Shown: positions 16,476 to 24,584 of the stretch, piece by piece | How positions within the stretch are numbered: position 1 is the stretch's first letter | Layout of the letters: each line of letters begins with the position of its first letter | Assembly (NCBI RefSeq): GCF_014650815.1 | Contig: NZ_BMVR01000003.1 | Location: 434,001 to 498,000, forward strand | DNA: 64,000 nt | Direction: 5' to 3' | DNA from: Streptomyces flavofungini | GTDB lineage: Bacteria > Actinomycetota > Actinomycetes > Streptomycetales > Streptomycetaceae | The notes under the pieces: model-generated | What the model was told of the DNA's origin: nothing | Seen by the model: the letters and a program-made list of their open reading frames with translations, nothing else | The model's database searches: none | Program-made: the position numbers and the translations under genes

Positions 16476-17739
16476 ACTTGCCCACCGACCGCTCGATGGT
16501 CTCCGGGTCGACGACCTCGACGGAGACCGTGACGCCGATGCCGTCCTTCACCGCCGAGGAGATCTCGCGGGCCGCCGTGACGCGCCGCCCGGGCGGGGTC
16601 TCCGCACGGGCCTCCACGCACACCGTGAGGGCGTCCATGCGGCCCTCCTTGGTCAGGCGGAGCTGGAAGTGCGGGGCGAGGCCGGGGGTGCGCAGGACGA
16701 TTTCCTCGATCTGGGTGGGGAAGAGGTTCACACCGCGCAGGATCACCATGTCGTCGCTGCGCCCGGTGACCTTCTCCATGCGCCGGAACACCCGCGCCGT
16801 GCCGGGCAGCAGGCGGGTCAGGTCCCGGGTGCGGTAGCGGATGACGGGCAGCGCCTCCTTGGTCAGGGAGGTGAAGACCAGCTCGCCGTGCTCGCCGTCG
16901 GGCAGCACCTCGCCGGTGATGGGGTCGACGACCTCCGGGTAGAAGTGGTCCTCCCAGATGTGCAGGCCGTCCTTGGTCTCCACGCACTCCTGGGCGACGC
17001 CGGGGCCGATCACCTCCGAGAGGCCGTATATGTCGACGGCGTCGATCGCGAACCGCTCCTCGATCTCGCGCCGCATCTCCTCCGTCCACGGCTCCGCGCC
17101 GAAGATGCCGATCTGGAGGGAGGTGGTGCGCGGGTCGATGCCCTGGCGCTCGAACTCCTCCAGGAGGGTGAGCATGTACGAGGGCGTCACCATGATGATC
17201 TCGGGGCGGAAGTCCAGGATGAGCTGCACCTGGCGCGCGGTCATGCCACCGGAGGCGGGAATCACCGTGCAGCCGAGCCGCTCCGCGCCGTAGTGCGCGC
17301 CGAGCCCGCCCGTGAACAGGCCGTACCCGTACGCCACATGGACCTTCTGCCCCGGCCGCCCGCCCGCCGCCCGGATGGACCGGGCCACGACGTCCGCCCA
17401 CATGCTCAGGTCCTGCTCGGTGTAGCCGACGACCGTGGGGCGCCCGGTGGTGCCGCTGGACGCGTGCAGCCGCCGCAGCTCGGACTGCTCGACCGCCAGC
17501 ATCCCGAAGGGGTAGTTCGCCCGCAGGTCCGCCTTCGTGGTGAACGGGAAGCGGGCGAGGTCGGCGAGCGTGTGGCAGTCGTCGGGGCTGAGTCCCGCCG
17601 CGTCGAACGCGGCCCGGTAGAAGGGCACGTTCTCGTAGGCGTGCAGCAGCGTGTCCTGGAGCCGGTCCAGCTGCAGCGCCGCCAGTTCCGCGCGGCCGAG
17701 CCGCTCCCCCGCGTCCAGCAGTGCCGGTGTGCGCGCCAT
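16444..17739 (-). CDS. paaK: Phenylacetate-CoA ligase
   Basis: The product has 431 residues, the normal PaaK length. It converts phenylacetate, ATP and CoA to phenylacetyl-CoA, the entry step of the paa pathway. Motifs are the P-loop SSGTTGRPTVVGYT near residue 93, VAYGYGLFTGGLGAHYGAER near 134-153, IYGLSEVIGPGVAQEC near 238, the RYRTRD hinge near 326, and MVILRGVNLFPTQIE in the C-terminal AMP-binding domain. No other paa genes are nearby, so it may supply phenylacetyl-CoA or an analogue for the local catabolism. ATG 17739 matches the usual N-terminus. Confidence 0.95.
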   Translation of the reverse strand: MARTPALLDAGERLGRAELAALQLDRLQDTLLHAYENVPFYRAAFDAAGLSPDDCHTLADLARFPFTTKADLRANYPFGMLAVEQSELRRLHASSGTTGRPTVVGYTEQDLSMWADVVARSIRAAGGRPGQKVHVAYGYGLFTGGLGAHYGAERLGCTVIPASGGMTARQVQLILDFRPEIIMVTPSYMLTLLEEFERQGIDPRTTSLQIGIFGAEPWTEEMRREIEERFAIDAVDIYGLSEVIGPGVAQECVETKDGLHIWEDHFYPEVVDPITGEVLPDGEHGELVFTSLTKEALPVIRYRTRDLTRLLPGTARVFRRMEKVTGRSDDMVILRGVNLFPTQIEEIVLRTPGLAPHFQLRLTKEGRMDALTVCVEARAETPPGRRVTAAREISSAVKDGIGVTVSVEVVDPETIERSVGKFKRIVDLRGK

Positions 17740-17943
17740 CTGGAGTACCCCCGTCCCATGCCGGGCGACCGGCCCTTGGCCGATCTTGTGTCGGGGTCAG
17801 TTATTCAAGGTTTCATGGCTTCTGGCAAGGGTTTCGTCCGAGGTGGCACGGTCGGTGTCGCGGCGCGTCGCGGCGGGCGGGTGGTTCCCGGGACGGGGGT
17901 GGTGTTCCGGTTCCCGCGGGCATCGGATCGTACGGGTGGTGCC

Positions 17944-17984
17944 GGGGACCGGCGCCGGTCGGCGGCGGCCTCGCGCCGGTCCCC
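17944..17984. terminator. Stem-loop after the GH5 gene
   Basis: GGGGACCGGCGC (17944-17955) pairs perfectly with GCGCCGGTCCCC (17973-17984) over a 17-base loop, 7 bp past the GH5 stop (minus strand). Confidence 0.7.
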
Positions 17985-17991
17985 GCGGGGC

Positions 17992-19041
17992 TCAGAAGTC
18001 GTCCGCGGTACGCATCCGCTCCCGGATCCAGGAACCGGCCGGCTTGAGCGGCCCGGTGCCGGTCCAGGGGCCGCCCTTGTCGCAGGTGCCGGTCTTGAAG
18101 ACGGCGCCGGAGCGGTCGTCGTCGGAGAAGTTCCAGTTGACCCAGCTGATCTTCTTCGAGGCCATCAGGTCCAGGTACTTCTGCGACATGGCGAAGTCGT
18201 TCGCGTCCTCGCCCGCGTAGTTCTGGGTGCCGAACTCCGTGACGAAGACGGGGAGCTTGGCGGACGCGCGGGAGAGGGTGTTCAGGTACTCGTCGCGGTG
18301 CGAGGCGGCGTAGAAGTGGAAGGTGTACATGATGTTGGCGGCGTTCACCGGGTTGTTGACCACCTCGGACTCGTCGCCGTCCTCCGAGACGCCGAACGAG
18401 GACCAGGCGCGGGTGCCGACGAGCACCGGGGCGTTGGCATCGATGTTCCTGATCACCGGGATGATCTGCTCGGCGTAGGACTTGATGCGCGACCAGCTCA
18501 CGCCGCTGGGCTCGTTGGCTATCTCGTACAGGACGTTGCTCTTGCCCTGGTGCCGCTTGGCGATCTCGGTGAAGAACGTCTTGGCCTTGGACAGGTTGGC
18601 GTGCGGGTCGCCGGGGCTGAGCATGTGCCAGTCGACGATCACGTACATGCCGCGCGCGCTGGCCTGCTCGATCAGCGAGTGCGCGAGATCGGTGTACTTC
18701 TTGGGGTTGGTCTCGTACCCGCCTTCCTGTACGTACGTGGAGACGCGCAGGACGTCGGCCCCCCAGTCGCCGGAGAGGGCGTCCAGCGAGCTGTTGGTGA
18801 GACAGTGCGCGTACCACTGGGTGCCGTGGCTGCTCATGCCGCGCAGTTGGACGGCCTTGCCGTTCTGGTTGCAGAGTTTGGTGCCGCACACGGTGAGCTG
18901 GCCGTTCGCGGCGACCGGGGTCGGTGCGGCGGCGCGCGGTGCGGCGGGCTTCGACGCGGTCGCGGCGGCCGGTGGGGCGGCGGAGGCGAGGGCCGCGACG
19001 AGGGTGGTGGCGAGAGCGGCGGCCAGACGGGCTGGTCTCAT
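17992..19041 (-). CDS. Secreted GH5 endoglucanase (cellulase)
   Basis: The product has 349 residues. ATG 19041 has TTGGAG 6 bases upstream and starts a signal peptide (MRPARLAAALATTLVAALASAAPPAAA). The catalytic domain has the GH5 signature: the acid/base Glu in YEIANEPSGVSW and the nucleophile Glu in PVFVTEFGTQNY, plus RGMSSHGTQWY near the start and FHFYAASHR. This resembles GH5 subfamily 2 endo-beta-1,4-glucanases. It has no carbohydrate-binding module; a short Ala/Pro-rich stretch (about 28-47) precedes the domain. The upstream palindrome at 19065-19081 is probably the control site. Confidence 0.92.
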   Translation of the reverse strand: MRPARLAAALATTLVAALASAAPPAAATASKPAAPRAAAPTPVAANGQLTVCGTKLCNQNGKAVQLRGMSSHGTQWYAHCLTNSSLDALSGDWGADVLRVSTYVQEGGYETNPKKYTDLAHSLIEQASARGMYVIVDWHMLSPGDPHANLSKAKTFFTEIAKRHQGKSNVLYEIANEPSGVSWSRIKSYAEQIIPVIRNIDANAPVLVGTRAWSSFGVSEDGDESEVVNNPVNAANIMYTFHFYAASHRDEYLNTLSRASAKLPVFVTEFGTQNYAGEDANDFAMSQKYLDLMASKKISWVNWNFSDDDRSGAVFKTGTCDKGGPWTGTGPLKPAGSWIRERMRTADDF

Positions 19042-19064
19042 GGGGGACTCCAAGCCATCGAAGG

Positions 19065-19081
19065 TTAGGAACCTTTCCTAA
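19065..19081. promoter_or_regulatory. Operator-like palindrome before the GH5 gene
   Basis: TTAGGAA (19065-19071) and TTCCTAA (19075-19081) are perfect inverted arms around CCT, 24 bp before the GH5 start. From memory, similar GGAAA/TTTCC palindromes precede other secreted glycoside hydrolase genes in Streptomyces; the regulator here is not known. Confidence 0.55.
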
Positions 19082-19261
19082 TCAAGAAATAGCAAAGAGC
19101 GGGCCCGCCTCACAAGGTGCATGACAAGAGATCCTTTCAGTGGGCTGGCCGGCCGAACAACCCGCTGAACCGGGTCCTCGGGTCGTACGATGGCCGCGTC
19201 TTCGCGGGTGCCGACCGGGCGCCCGCGCGCTCAACGGCTGCCGTCGGCAAGGGGACTTCTC

Positions 19262-19885
19262 GTGCGCGTTGCCTCATCCATCGGACGTCTGCTCGCTTCC
19301 GGGGGCATCGCCGTGGCGCTGCTCGCGGGCGGGAGTACGGCCGTCGCGGACTCCGCAGCGCCGGACGCCGTCCGTGTCGTACGGGATGCCGCTCCTGCCA
19401 ACCCGTACGCGCAACTGCGCCCGCTCTCCGACCTGTCCGTGCGGCGCCTGGCCACCGCCGACCTCGTCGCCGCCGCCAAGTACGGCACCGGCAGTCCCAT
19501 CGACGACCCCGCGCGCGAGCGTGAGGTACTCGCCGCTGTGGCGCGCCGGGCCGAGCAGGTCGGCGCGGACCCCGAGGTGACCGTGCGGATCTTCCGGGAC
19601 CAGATCGAGGCCAACAAGGTCGTGCAGCGCGCCCTGCACCGGCGGTGGGACGCCGACCCGGCGTCGGCCCCGACCGAGCGGCCCGACCTGGCGAAGGTGC
19701 GCGAGGAGATCAACCGCGTCAACGGCGAGCTGGTCCACGCCATCGCGGCGTCGGAGCCCGCCCGCACCGCCCCGTACTGCCGGGGGCTGCTCACCGCGGC
19801 CACCGCCCAGGTGCGGTACGAGCGGCACCTCGACGTGCTGCACACGGTGGCGCTGGTGCGGGCGTCGCGGTCGGTGTGCGGCTGA
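19262..19885 (+). CDS. Secreted chorismate mutase (AroQ gamma class)
   Basis: The product has 207 residues from GTG 19262, preceded by AAGGGGA. A signal peptide is clear (VRVASSIGRLLASGGIAVALLAGGSTAVA). The mature all-helical domain contains LSVRRLATADLVAAAKYGTG, SPIDDPAREREVLAAVARRA and RIFRDQIEANKVVQRALHRRW, which match the *MtCM-type periplasmic/secreted chorismate mutases. Two cysteines (PYCRGLL and the terminal SVCG) may form the known disulfide. It converts chorismate to prephenate outside the cytosol, where its role is unclear. It stands alone, and is followed by a terminator. Confidence 0.9.
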   Translation: MRVASSIGRLLASGGIAVALLAGGSTAVADSAAPDAVRVVRDAAPANPYAQLRPLSDLSVRRLATADLVAAAKYGTGSPIDDPAREREVLAAVARRAEQVGADPEVTVRIFRDQIEANKVVQRALHRRWDADPASAPTERPDLAKVREEINRVNGELVHAIAASEPARTAPYCRGLLTAATAQVRYERHLDVLHTVALVRASRSVCG

Positions 19886-19898
19886 CGGCTGATGGCTG

Positions 19899-19924
19899 CC
19901 GAGCCGGGTCGGGACGGGGCTCGG
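19899..19924. terminator. Stem-loop after chorismate mutase
   Basis: CCGAGCC (19899-19905) pairs with GGCTCGG (19918-19924) over a 12-base loop, 13 bp after the chorismate mutase stop and between convergent genes. Confidence 0.5.
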
Positions 19925-19961
19925 GGGGTGCGGAGGGCGGGCGGGTGACGGGCCGTGGCGG

Positions 19962-21575
19962 CTACGCCTCGGCCGCCACCGCCCGCGCCCAGCGATAGTC
20001 CGCCTTGCCGCTCGGCGAGCGCTGGATGTGGTCCGTGAAGACCACCGCCCGCGGGATCTTGTACCCGGCGAGGTGCGTGCGGCAGTGCGTCTGGAGGGTG
20101 GAGAGATCCAACCTCTGTGCTCCGTCACGGAGTTGGACGACCGCAGCGACCCGGTTGCCCCACCGCTCGTCCGGTACTCCGGCGACCAGCGCGTCATAGA
20201 CGTCGGGGTGGGACTTGAGGGCCTGCTCGACCTCCTCCGGGTACACCTTCTCGCCGCCCGTGTTGATGCACTGCGAACCGCGCCCGAGGACCGTCACGAT
20301 GCCCTCGGCGTCGACCGTCGCCATGTCGCCGAGCAGCACCCAGCGCTCGTCGCCGCGCTGGAAGAAGGTCTCGGCGGTCTTGCGGGCGTCGTTGTAGTAG
20401 CCGAGCGGTACGTGGCCGCGCTGGGCGATGCGTCCCGGTTCGCCGGGCGCCACCGGGGCGTACGTCGCCGGATCCACCACCTGGGTGCGGGAGTTGACCT
20501 GGATCCGGAACCCCTTCTGCGGTCCTGAGTCGGCCGTCGCGGTGCCGTTGAAGCCGGACTCGGACGAGCCGAAGTTGTTGAGCAGCAGCACGTTGGGGGC
20601 GAGCGCGGCGAACTGGGCGCGGACCGTCTCCGACATGATCGCGCCGGACGAGGAGACGCTGAAGAGGGCGGAGAGGTCGGTCCCGCGCAGCGGGCCGTTG
20701 AGGGCGTCGATGAGGGGCCGCAGCATCGCGTCGCCCACCAGGGACACGCTGGTGACCTTCTCCTCGGCGATGGTGCGCAGCGCCTCCTCGGGGGCGAACT
20801 TGCGGTGGATGACGAGGCGTTGGCCGAAGTTGAAGCAGATGAAGGCGGTGAGCGTGGACGTGCCGTGCATCAGGGGCGGGGTGGGGAAGAAGGTGATGCC
20901 GTCGCCCCCGGCCGCCACCCGCTCGGCGACCTCCTGCGGGCTCGTCACCGGCTCACCGGTCGGGGCGCCACCGCCGAGTCCCGAGAAGAACAGGTCCTCC
21001 TGACGCCACATCACCCCCTTGGGCATGCCCGTCGTGCCGCCGGTGTAGATGATGAACAGGTCGTCCGCCGAGCGCTCCGGGAACCCGCGCTCCGGCGACC
21101 CGGACGCCTCCGCCTCCGTGTACGCCACCGCGTCCGGACCCGGCGTGCCGGGCGGTGCCTCGCCGACCCGGATCAGATGCCGCAGCTTCTCCGCGCGCGG
21201 CAGCGCGGCGGCCACCCGCCCGCCGAACTCCGCGTCGAAGACCAGCGCGGCCAGGTCGGCGTCCCGGTACAGGTACGCCAACTCCTCCTCCACGTACCGG
21301 TAGTTGACGTTGACCGGCACGATCCGCGCCTTGAGGCAGGCAAGCACCGTCTGGAGGTACTCGACGCCGTTGTAGAGGTGCAGGCCCAGGTGCTCGCCCG
21401 GCTTGATGCCGTGGTCCATCAGGTGGTGCGCGAGGCGGTTGGCGGCCGCGTCCAGCTCCGCGTAGGTCAGGCGGCGCTCCGCGCCCGTGCCGGGGTGGTC
21501 GATGTACAGCAGCGCGGCCCGGTCGGGCACCACGTCCACGACCGACTCGAACAGGTCGGCAAGGTTGTACTCCAC
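19962..21575 (-). CDS. Acyl-CoA synthetase (FadD3/FadD19-like)
   Basis: The product has 537 residues from GTG 21575, chosen because GGTCAGGAGGAG lies directly upstream. An in-frame ATG 8 codons earlier lacks a ribosome site. Motifs: P-loop IIYTGGTTGMPKGVMWR (about 180-196), LLNNFGSSESG near 340, LLGDMATVDAEGIVTVLGR, NTGGEKVYPEEVE and the C-terminal SPSGKADYRW lysine. The TGGTTGMPKG and MWRQED wording is typical of mycobacterial FadD3/FadD17/FadD19-type synthetases of steroid side-chain or ring catabolism. It diverges from the ech-DUF35-thiolase operon and probably supplies its acyl-CoA substrate. Confidence 0.9.
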   Translation of the reverse strand: MEYNLADLFESVVDVVPDRAALLYIDHPGTGAERRLTYAELDAAANRLAHHLMDHGIKPGEHLGLHLYNGVEYLQTVLACLKARIVPVNVNYRYVEEELAYLYRDADLAALVFDAEFGGRVAAALPRAEKLRHLIRVGEAPPGTPGPDAVAYTEAEASGSPERGFPERSADDLFIIYTGGTTGMPKGVMWRQEDLFFSGLGGGAPTGEPVTSPQEVAERVAAGGDGITFFPTPPLMHGTSTLTAFICFNFGQRLVIHRKFAPEEALRTIAEEKVTSVSLVGDAMLRPLIDALNGPLRGTDLSALFSVSSSGAIMSETVRAQFAALAPNVLLLNNFGSSESGFNGTATADSGPQKGFRIQVNSRTQVVDPATYAPVAPGEPGRIAQRGHVPLGYYNDARKTAETFFQRGDERWVLLGDMATVDAEGIVTVLGRGSQCINTGGEKVYPEEVEQALKSHPDVYDALVAGVPDERWGNRVAAVVQLRDGAQRLDLSTLQTHCRTHLAGYKIPRAVVFTDHIQRSPSGKADYRWARAVAAEA

Positions 21576-21658
21576 CGCTCCTCCTGACCCCGGCGCCATC
21601 CGTGGCGGTCATGAGAGCAGAGCCGCGCACAAGTGGGAAGGGGCCCCGTAGAAGAAAA

Positions 21659-21673
21659 CTGACTACCTGTCAG
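21659..21673. promoter_or_regulatory. Small palindrome in divergent fadD/ech promoter
   Basis: CTGAC (21659-21663) and GTCAG (21669-21673) are inverted over 5 bases, in an AT-richer patch (GAAAACTGAC...GTCAGAAAAC) between the fadD start at 21575 and the ech start at 21739. It is a plausible operator for both units. Confidence 0.4.
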
Positions 21674-21738
21674 AAAACTATTGAACTGGCACCCCGCCTC
21701 CTGCAACCTGTTCCAGGTCTGACGACGGGAGGACGGCT

Positions 21739-22539
21739 ATGGGTGGTACGGAACATCTCTCCGTGCGGCGCGAAGGCGCCACGCTGATACTCACGCTCGA
21801 CCGGCCGGAGGCCAGGAACGCGCTCTCGCTGCCGATGCTGGTCGGCCTGTACGACGGGTGGGTGGCCGCCGACGAGGACGACGCGGTGCGCTCGGTCGTG
21901 CTCACCGGTGCGGGCGGCGCCTTCTGCGCCGGGATGGACCTGAAGGCGCTCGCGGGTGGCGGCATGGTGGGCGAGGAGTACCGGGACCGGCTCAAGGCCG
22001 ACCCGGACCTGCACTGGAAGGCCATGCTGCGCCACCACCGCCCCCGCAAACCCGTGGTCGCCGCCGTCGAGGGCGCCTGCGTGGCCGGTGGCACCGAGAT
22101 CCTGCAGGGCACCGACATCCGGGTCGCGGGGGAGTCCGCGACCTTCGGGCTCTTCGAGGTCAAGCGCGGCCTGTTCCCCATCGGCGGCTCCACGGTGCGC
22201 CTGCAGCGGCAGATCCCGCGCACCCACGCCCTGGAGATGCTGCTCACCGGCCGCCCGTACACGGCCGCGGAGGCCGCCGCCGTCGGCCTGATCGGCCATG
22301 TCGTACCCGACGGCACCGCCCTGGAGCGGGCCCTCGCCATCGCCGAGCGGATCAACGCCTGCGGGCCGCTGGCCGTCGAGGCCGTGAAGGCCTCGGTGTA
22401 CGAGACCGCCGACCTGACGGAGGCCGACGGCCTCGCGGCCGAACTGCGGCGCGGCTGGCCGGTGTTCGACACCGCCGACGCGAAGGAGGGCGCCCGCGCC
22501 TTCGCCGAGAAGCGCCCGCCCGTCTACCGCCGCGCCTGA
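21739..22539 (+). CDS. Enoyl-CoA hydratase/isomerase (crotonase)
   Basis: This 266-residue crotonase-fold protein has the N-terminal LTLDRPEARNALS, the oxyanion-hole segments GAGGAFCAGMDLKAL (about 58-72) and GACVAGGTEI (about 113-122), and an extended C-terminal trimerisation region. Instead of the second catalytic Glu of hydratases, FGLFEVKRGLFPIGG gives Glu in VKRG context, as in many EchA paralogues. ATG 21739 follows GGGAGGA. It heads the ech-DUF35-thiolase-thiolase operon and probably hydrates the enoyl-CoA that the two thiolase-like proteins later cleave. Confidence 0.9.
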   Translation: MGGTEHLSVRREGATLILTLDRPEARNALSLPMLVGLYDGWVAADEDDAVRSVVLTGAGGAFCAGMDLKALAGGGMVGEEYRDRLKADPDLHWKAMLRHHRPRKPVVAAVEGACVAGGTEILQGTDIRVAGESATFGLFEVKRGLFPIGGSTVRLQRQIPRTHALEMLLTGRPYTAAEAAAVGLIGHVVPDGTALERALAIAERINACGPLAVEAVKASVYETADLTEADGLAAELRRGWPVFDTADAKEGARAFAEKRPPVYRRA

Positions 22540-22556
22540 CCCGAGGAGCCACCCCC

Positions 22557-23516
22557 GTGACCGAAGTCCTCAGCGCCCCCCTGGTCGTCGAGTTCCCCTT
22601 CACCCGCTCCGTCGGCCCCGTCCAGTCCGCCTTCCTCACCGGCCTGCGCGAACGCACCCTGCTCGGCGTGCGCGCCGCCGACGGCACGGTCCTGGTGCCG
22701 CCCGTCGAGTACGACCCGGCGACCGCGGCCGAGCTGCGCGACCTGGTCGAGGTCGCCCCCACCGGCACCGTCACCACCTGGGCCTGGAACCCCGGACCCC
22801 GCCGCGGTCAGCCCCTCGACACGCCCTTCGCCTGGGTCCTGGTGCGCCTCGACGGCGCCGACACCGCCCTGCTGCACGCCCTCGACGCCCCGGACCCGGA
22901 CGCCGTGCGCACCGGCCTGCGCGTCCGCGTCCGCTGGGCCGCCGAACGCACCGGCGCCATCACGGACATCGCCTGCTTCGAACCGTACGAAGGAGATGTG
23001 ATGGTTCATCAGGCTCCGTCCCACAGTGGTGAGTTCGTTGGCGAGGCTGTCACCGGGATCGTCGCGCCCGCCCGGCTCGACTACACCTACAGCCCCGGCC
23101 GCGCCCAGTCCCAGTACATCCGCGCCCTGTCCGGACACAGGACGGTCGGCGAGCGCTGCCCGTCCTGCCGCAAGGTGTACGTGCCGCCGCGCGGGGCCTG
23201 CCCCACCTGCGGCGTCGCCACCGCCGAGCAGGTGGAGGTCGGACCGCGCGGCACCGTCACCACCTTCTGCATCGTCAACATCAAGGCGAAGGGCCTCGAC
23301 ATCGAAGTGCCCTACGTCTACGCGCACATCGCCCTCGACGGCGCCGACCTCGCCCTGCACGCCCGGATCGCGGGCATTCCCTACGACCGGGTCCGGATGG
23401 GCCTGCGCGTCGAACCCGTGTGGGCCGATTCCGCCACGGGCAGCCGCTACCCCGACCACTACCGGCCCACCGGCGAGCCCGACGCCGACTACGACACGTA
23501 CAAGGAGCTGGTGTAG
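22557..23516 (+). CDS. Tandem DUF35 OB-fold protein with one zinc ribbon
   Basis: The product has 319 residues from GTG 22557 (CGAGGAG upstream). Two DUF35/OB-fold units are visible. The first (about 5-145) has no zinc-ribbon cysteines and keeps the GTVTTWAWN strand. The second (about 165-310) has a complete ribbon, CPSCRKVY then CPTCG, followed by GTVTTFCIVN. DUF35 proteins bind thiolase-fold partners and help bind acyl-CoA; in steroid side-chain catabolism the ChsH2 DUF35 domain docks to the Ltp2 aldolase. Two thiolase-like genes follow immediately (the next ATG abuts the TAG stop). This one has no fused MaoC hydratase. Confidence 0.85.
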   Translation: MTEVLSAPLVVEFPFTRSVGPVQSAFLTGLRERTLLGVRAADGTVLVPPVEYDPATAAELRDLVEVAPTGTVTTWAWNPGPRRGQPLDTPFAWVLVRLDGADTALLHALDAPDPDAVRTGLRVRVRWAAERTGAITDIACFEPYEGDVMVHQAPSHSGEFVGEAVTGIVAPARLDYTYSPGRAQSQYIRALSGHRTVGERCPSCRKVYVPPRGACPTCGVATAEQVEVGPRGTVTTFCIVNIKAKGLDIEVPYVYAHIALDGADLALHARIAGIPYDRVRMGLRVEPVWADSATGSRYPDHYRPTGEPDADYDTYKELV

Positions 23517-24584
23517 ATGGCGGCCGCCGCGCACGGGGCACGGGACGTCGCGATCGTCGCCTTCGGGCAGAGCGACCACCGGCGAAGCACGGACGAGCTG
23601 TCCGAGGTCGAGCTGCTCATGCCCGTCCTGCACGAAGTCCTCGCCGCCACCGGCCTGAAGACCGGCGACATCGGCTTCACCTGCTCGGGCTCCTCCGACT
23701 ACCTCGCCGGGCGCGCCTTCTCCTTCACCATGGCCCTCGACGGCGTCGGCGCCTGGCCGCCGATCTCCGAGTCGCACGTGGAGATGGACGGCGCCTGGGC
23801 GCTGTACGAGGCGTGGGTGAAGCTCCAGACCGGCGAGTGCGACACCGCGCTCGTCTACTCCTACGGCAAGTCGTCGCCCGGGTCGGTGCGCGACGTTCTG
23901 ACCCGCCAGCTCGACCCGTACTACGTGGCGCCGCTGTGGCCGGACTCCGTCGCGCTCGCGGCACTCCAGGCGCGGGCGCTGATCGACGCGGGCGACACGG
24001 ACGAGCGCGCCCTGGCCGGGGTCGCGACCCGCAGCCGCACCGCCGCCCGCACCAACCCCCACGCGCAGCTCCGGGGCTCGGTGCCGCACGGCGGCTACGT
24101 CGTACATCCCCTGCGTACCGGGGACTGCCCGCCGATCGGCGACGGCGCCGCCGCCGTCGTCCTCGCCGCGGGGGAGCGGGCCCGGGAGCTGTGCGGGCGG
24201 CCCGCGTGGATCCGCGGCATCGACCACCGCATCGAACCGCACAGCCTCGGCGTGCGCGACCTCACGGACTCAGTCTCCACGCGCCTCGCCGCCGAGCGCG
24301 CCGGAGCTTTCGAACGGCCTGTCGACACCGCCGAGTTGCACGCGCCGTTCACCTCGCAGGAGGTCGTCCTGCGTAAGGCGCTGCGCCTCGGCGACCAGGT
24401 GACCGTCAACCCGTCCGGCGGCGCCCTCGCCGCCAACCCGGTGATGGCCGCCGGGCTGATCCGGCTCGGCGAGGCCGCGGCCCGCATCCACCGGGGCGCG
24501 TCCGAGCGGGCCCTCGCCCACGCCACCTCCGGCCCCTGTCTGCAACAGAACCTGGTCGCCGTCCTGGAAGGAGATCCGCGATGA
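23517..24584 (+). CDS. Thiolase-fold lipid-transfer protein (Ltp-like), non-canonical active site
   Basis: The product has 355 residues. The thiolase fold is recognisable (VAIVAFGQSDH start, DGAAAVVLA, TVNPSGGALAANPV). The usual nucleophilic Cys loop is replaced: where thiolases have ACASG, this protein has SESHVEMDGAWALYEAW. The GHP motif reads ANP. The later EIHD is replaced by ELHAPFT. A C-terminal Cys remains (SGPCLQQNL). These changes fit Ltp/SCP2-thiolase homologues that act as aldolases or scaffolds, as with Ltp2, not Claisen thiolases. It starts immediately after the DUF35 stop and overlaps the next gene by ATGA. Confidence 0.85.
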   Translation: MAAAAHGARDVAIVAFGQSDHRRSTDELSEVELLMPVLHEVLAATGLKTGDIGFTCSGSSDYLAGRAFSFTMALDGVGAWPPISESHVEMDGAWALYEAWVKLQTGECDTALVYSYGKSSPGSVRDVLTRQLDPYYVAPLWPDSVALAALQARALIDAGDTDERALAGVATRSRTAARTNPHAQLRGSVPHGGYVVHPLRTGDCPPIGDGAAAVVLAAGERARELCGRPAWIRGIDHRIEPHSLGVRDLTDSVSTRLAAERAGAFERPVDTAELHAPFTSQEVVLRKALRLGDQVTVNPSGGALAANPVMAAGLIRLGEAAARIHRGASERALAHATSGPCLQQNLVAVLEGDPR

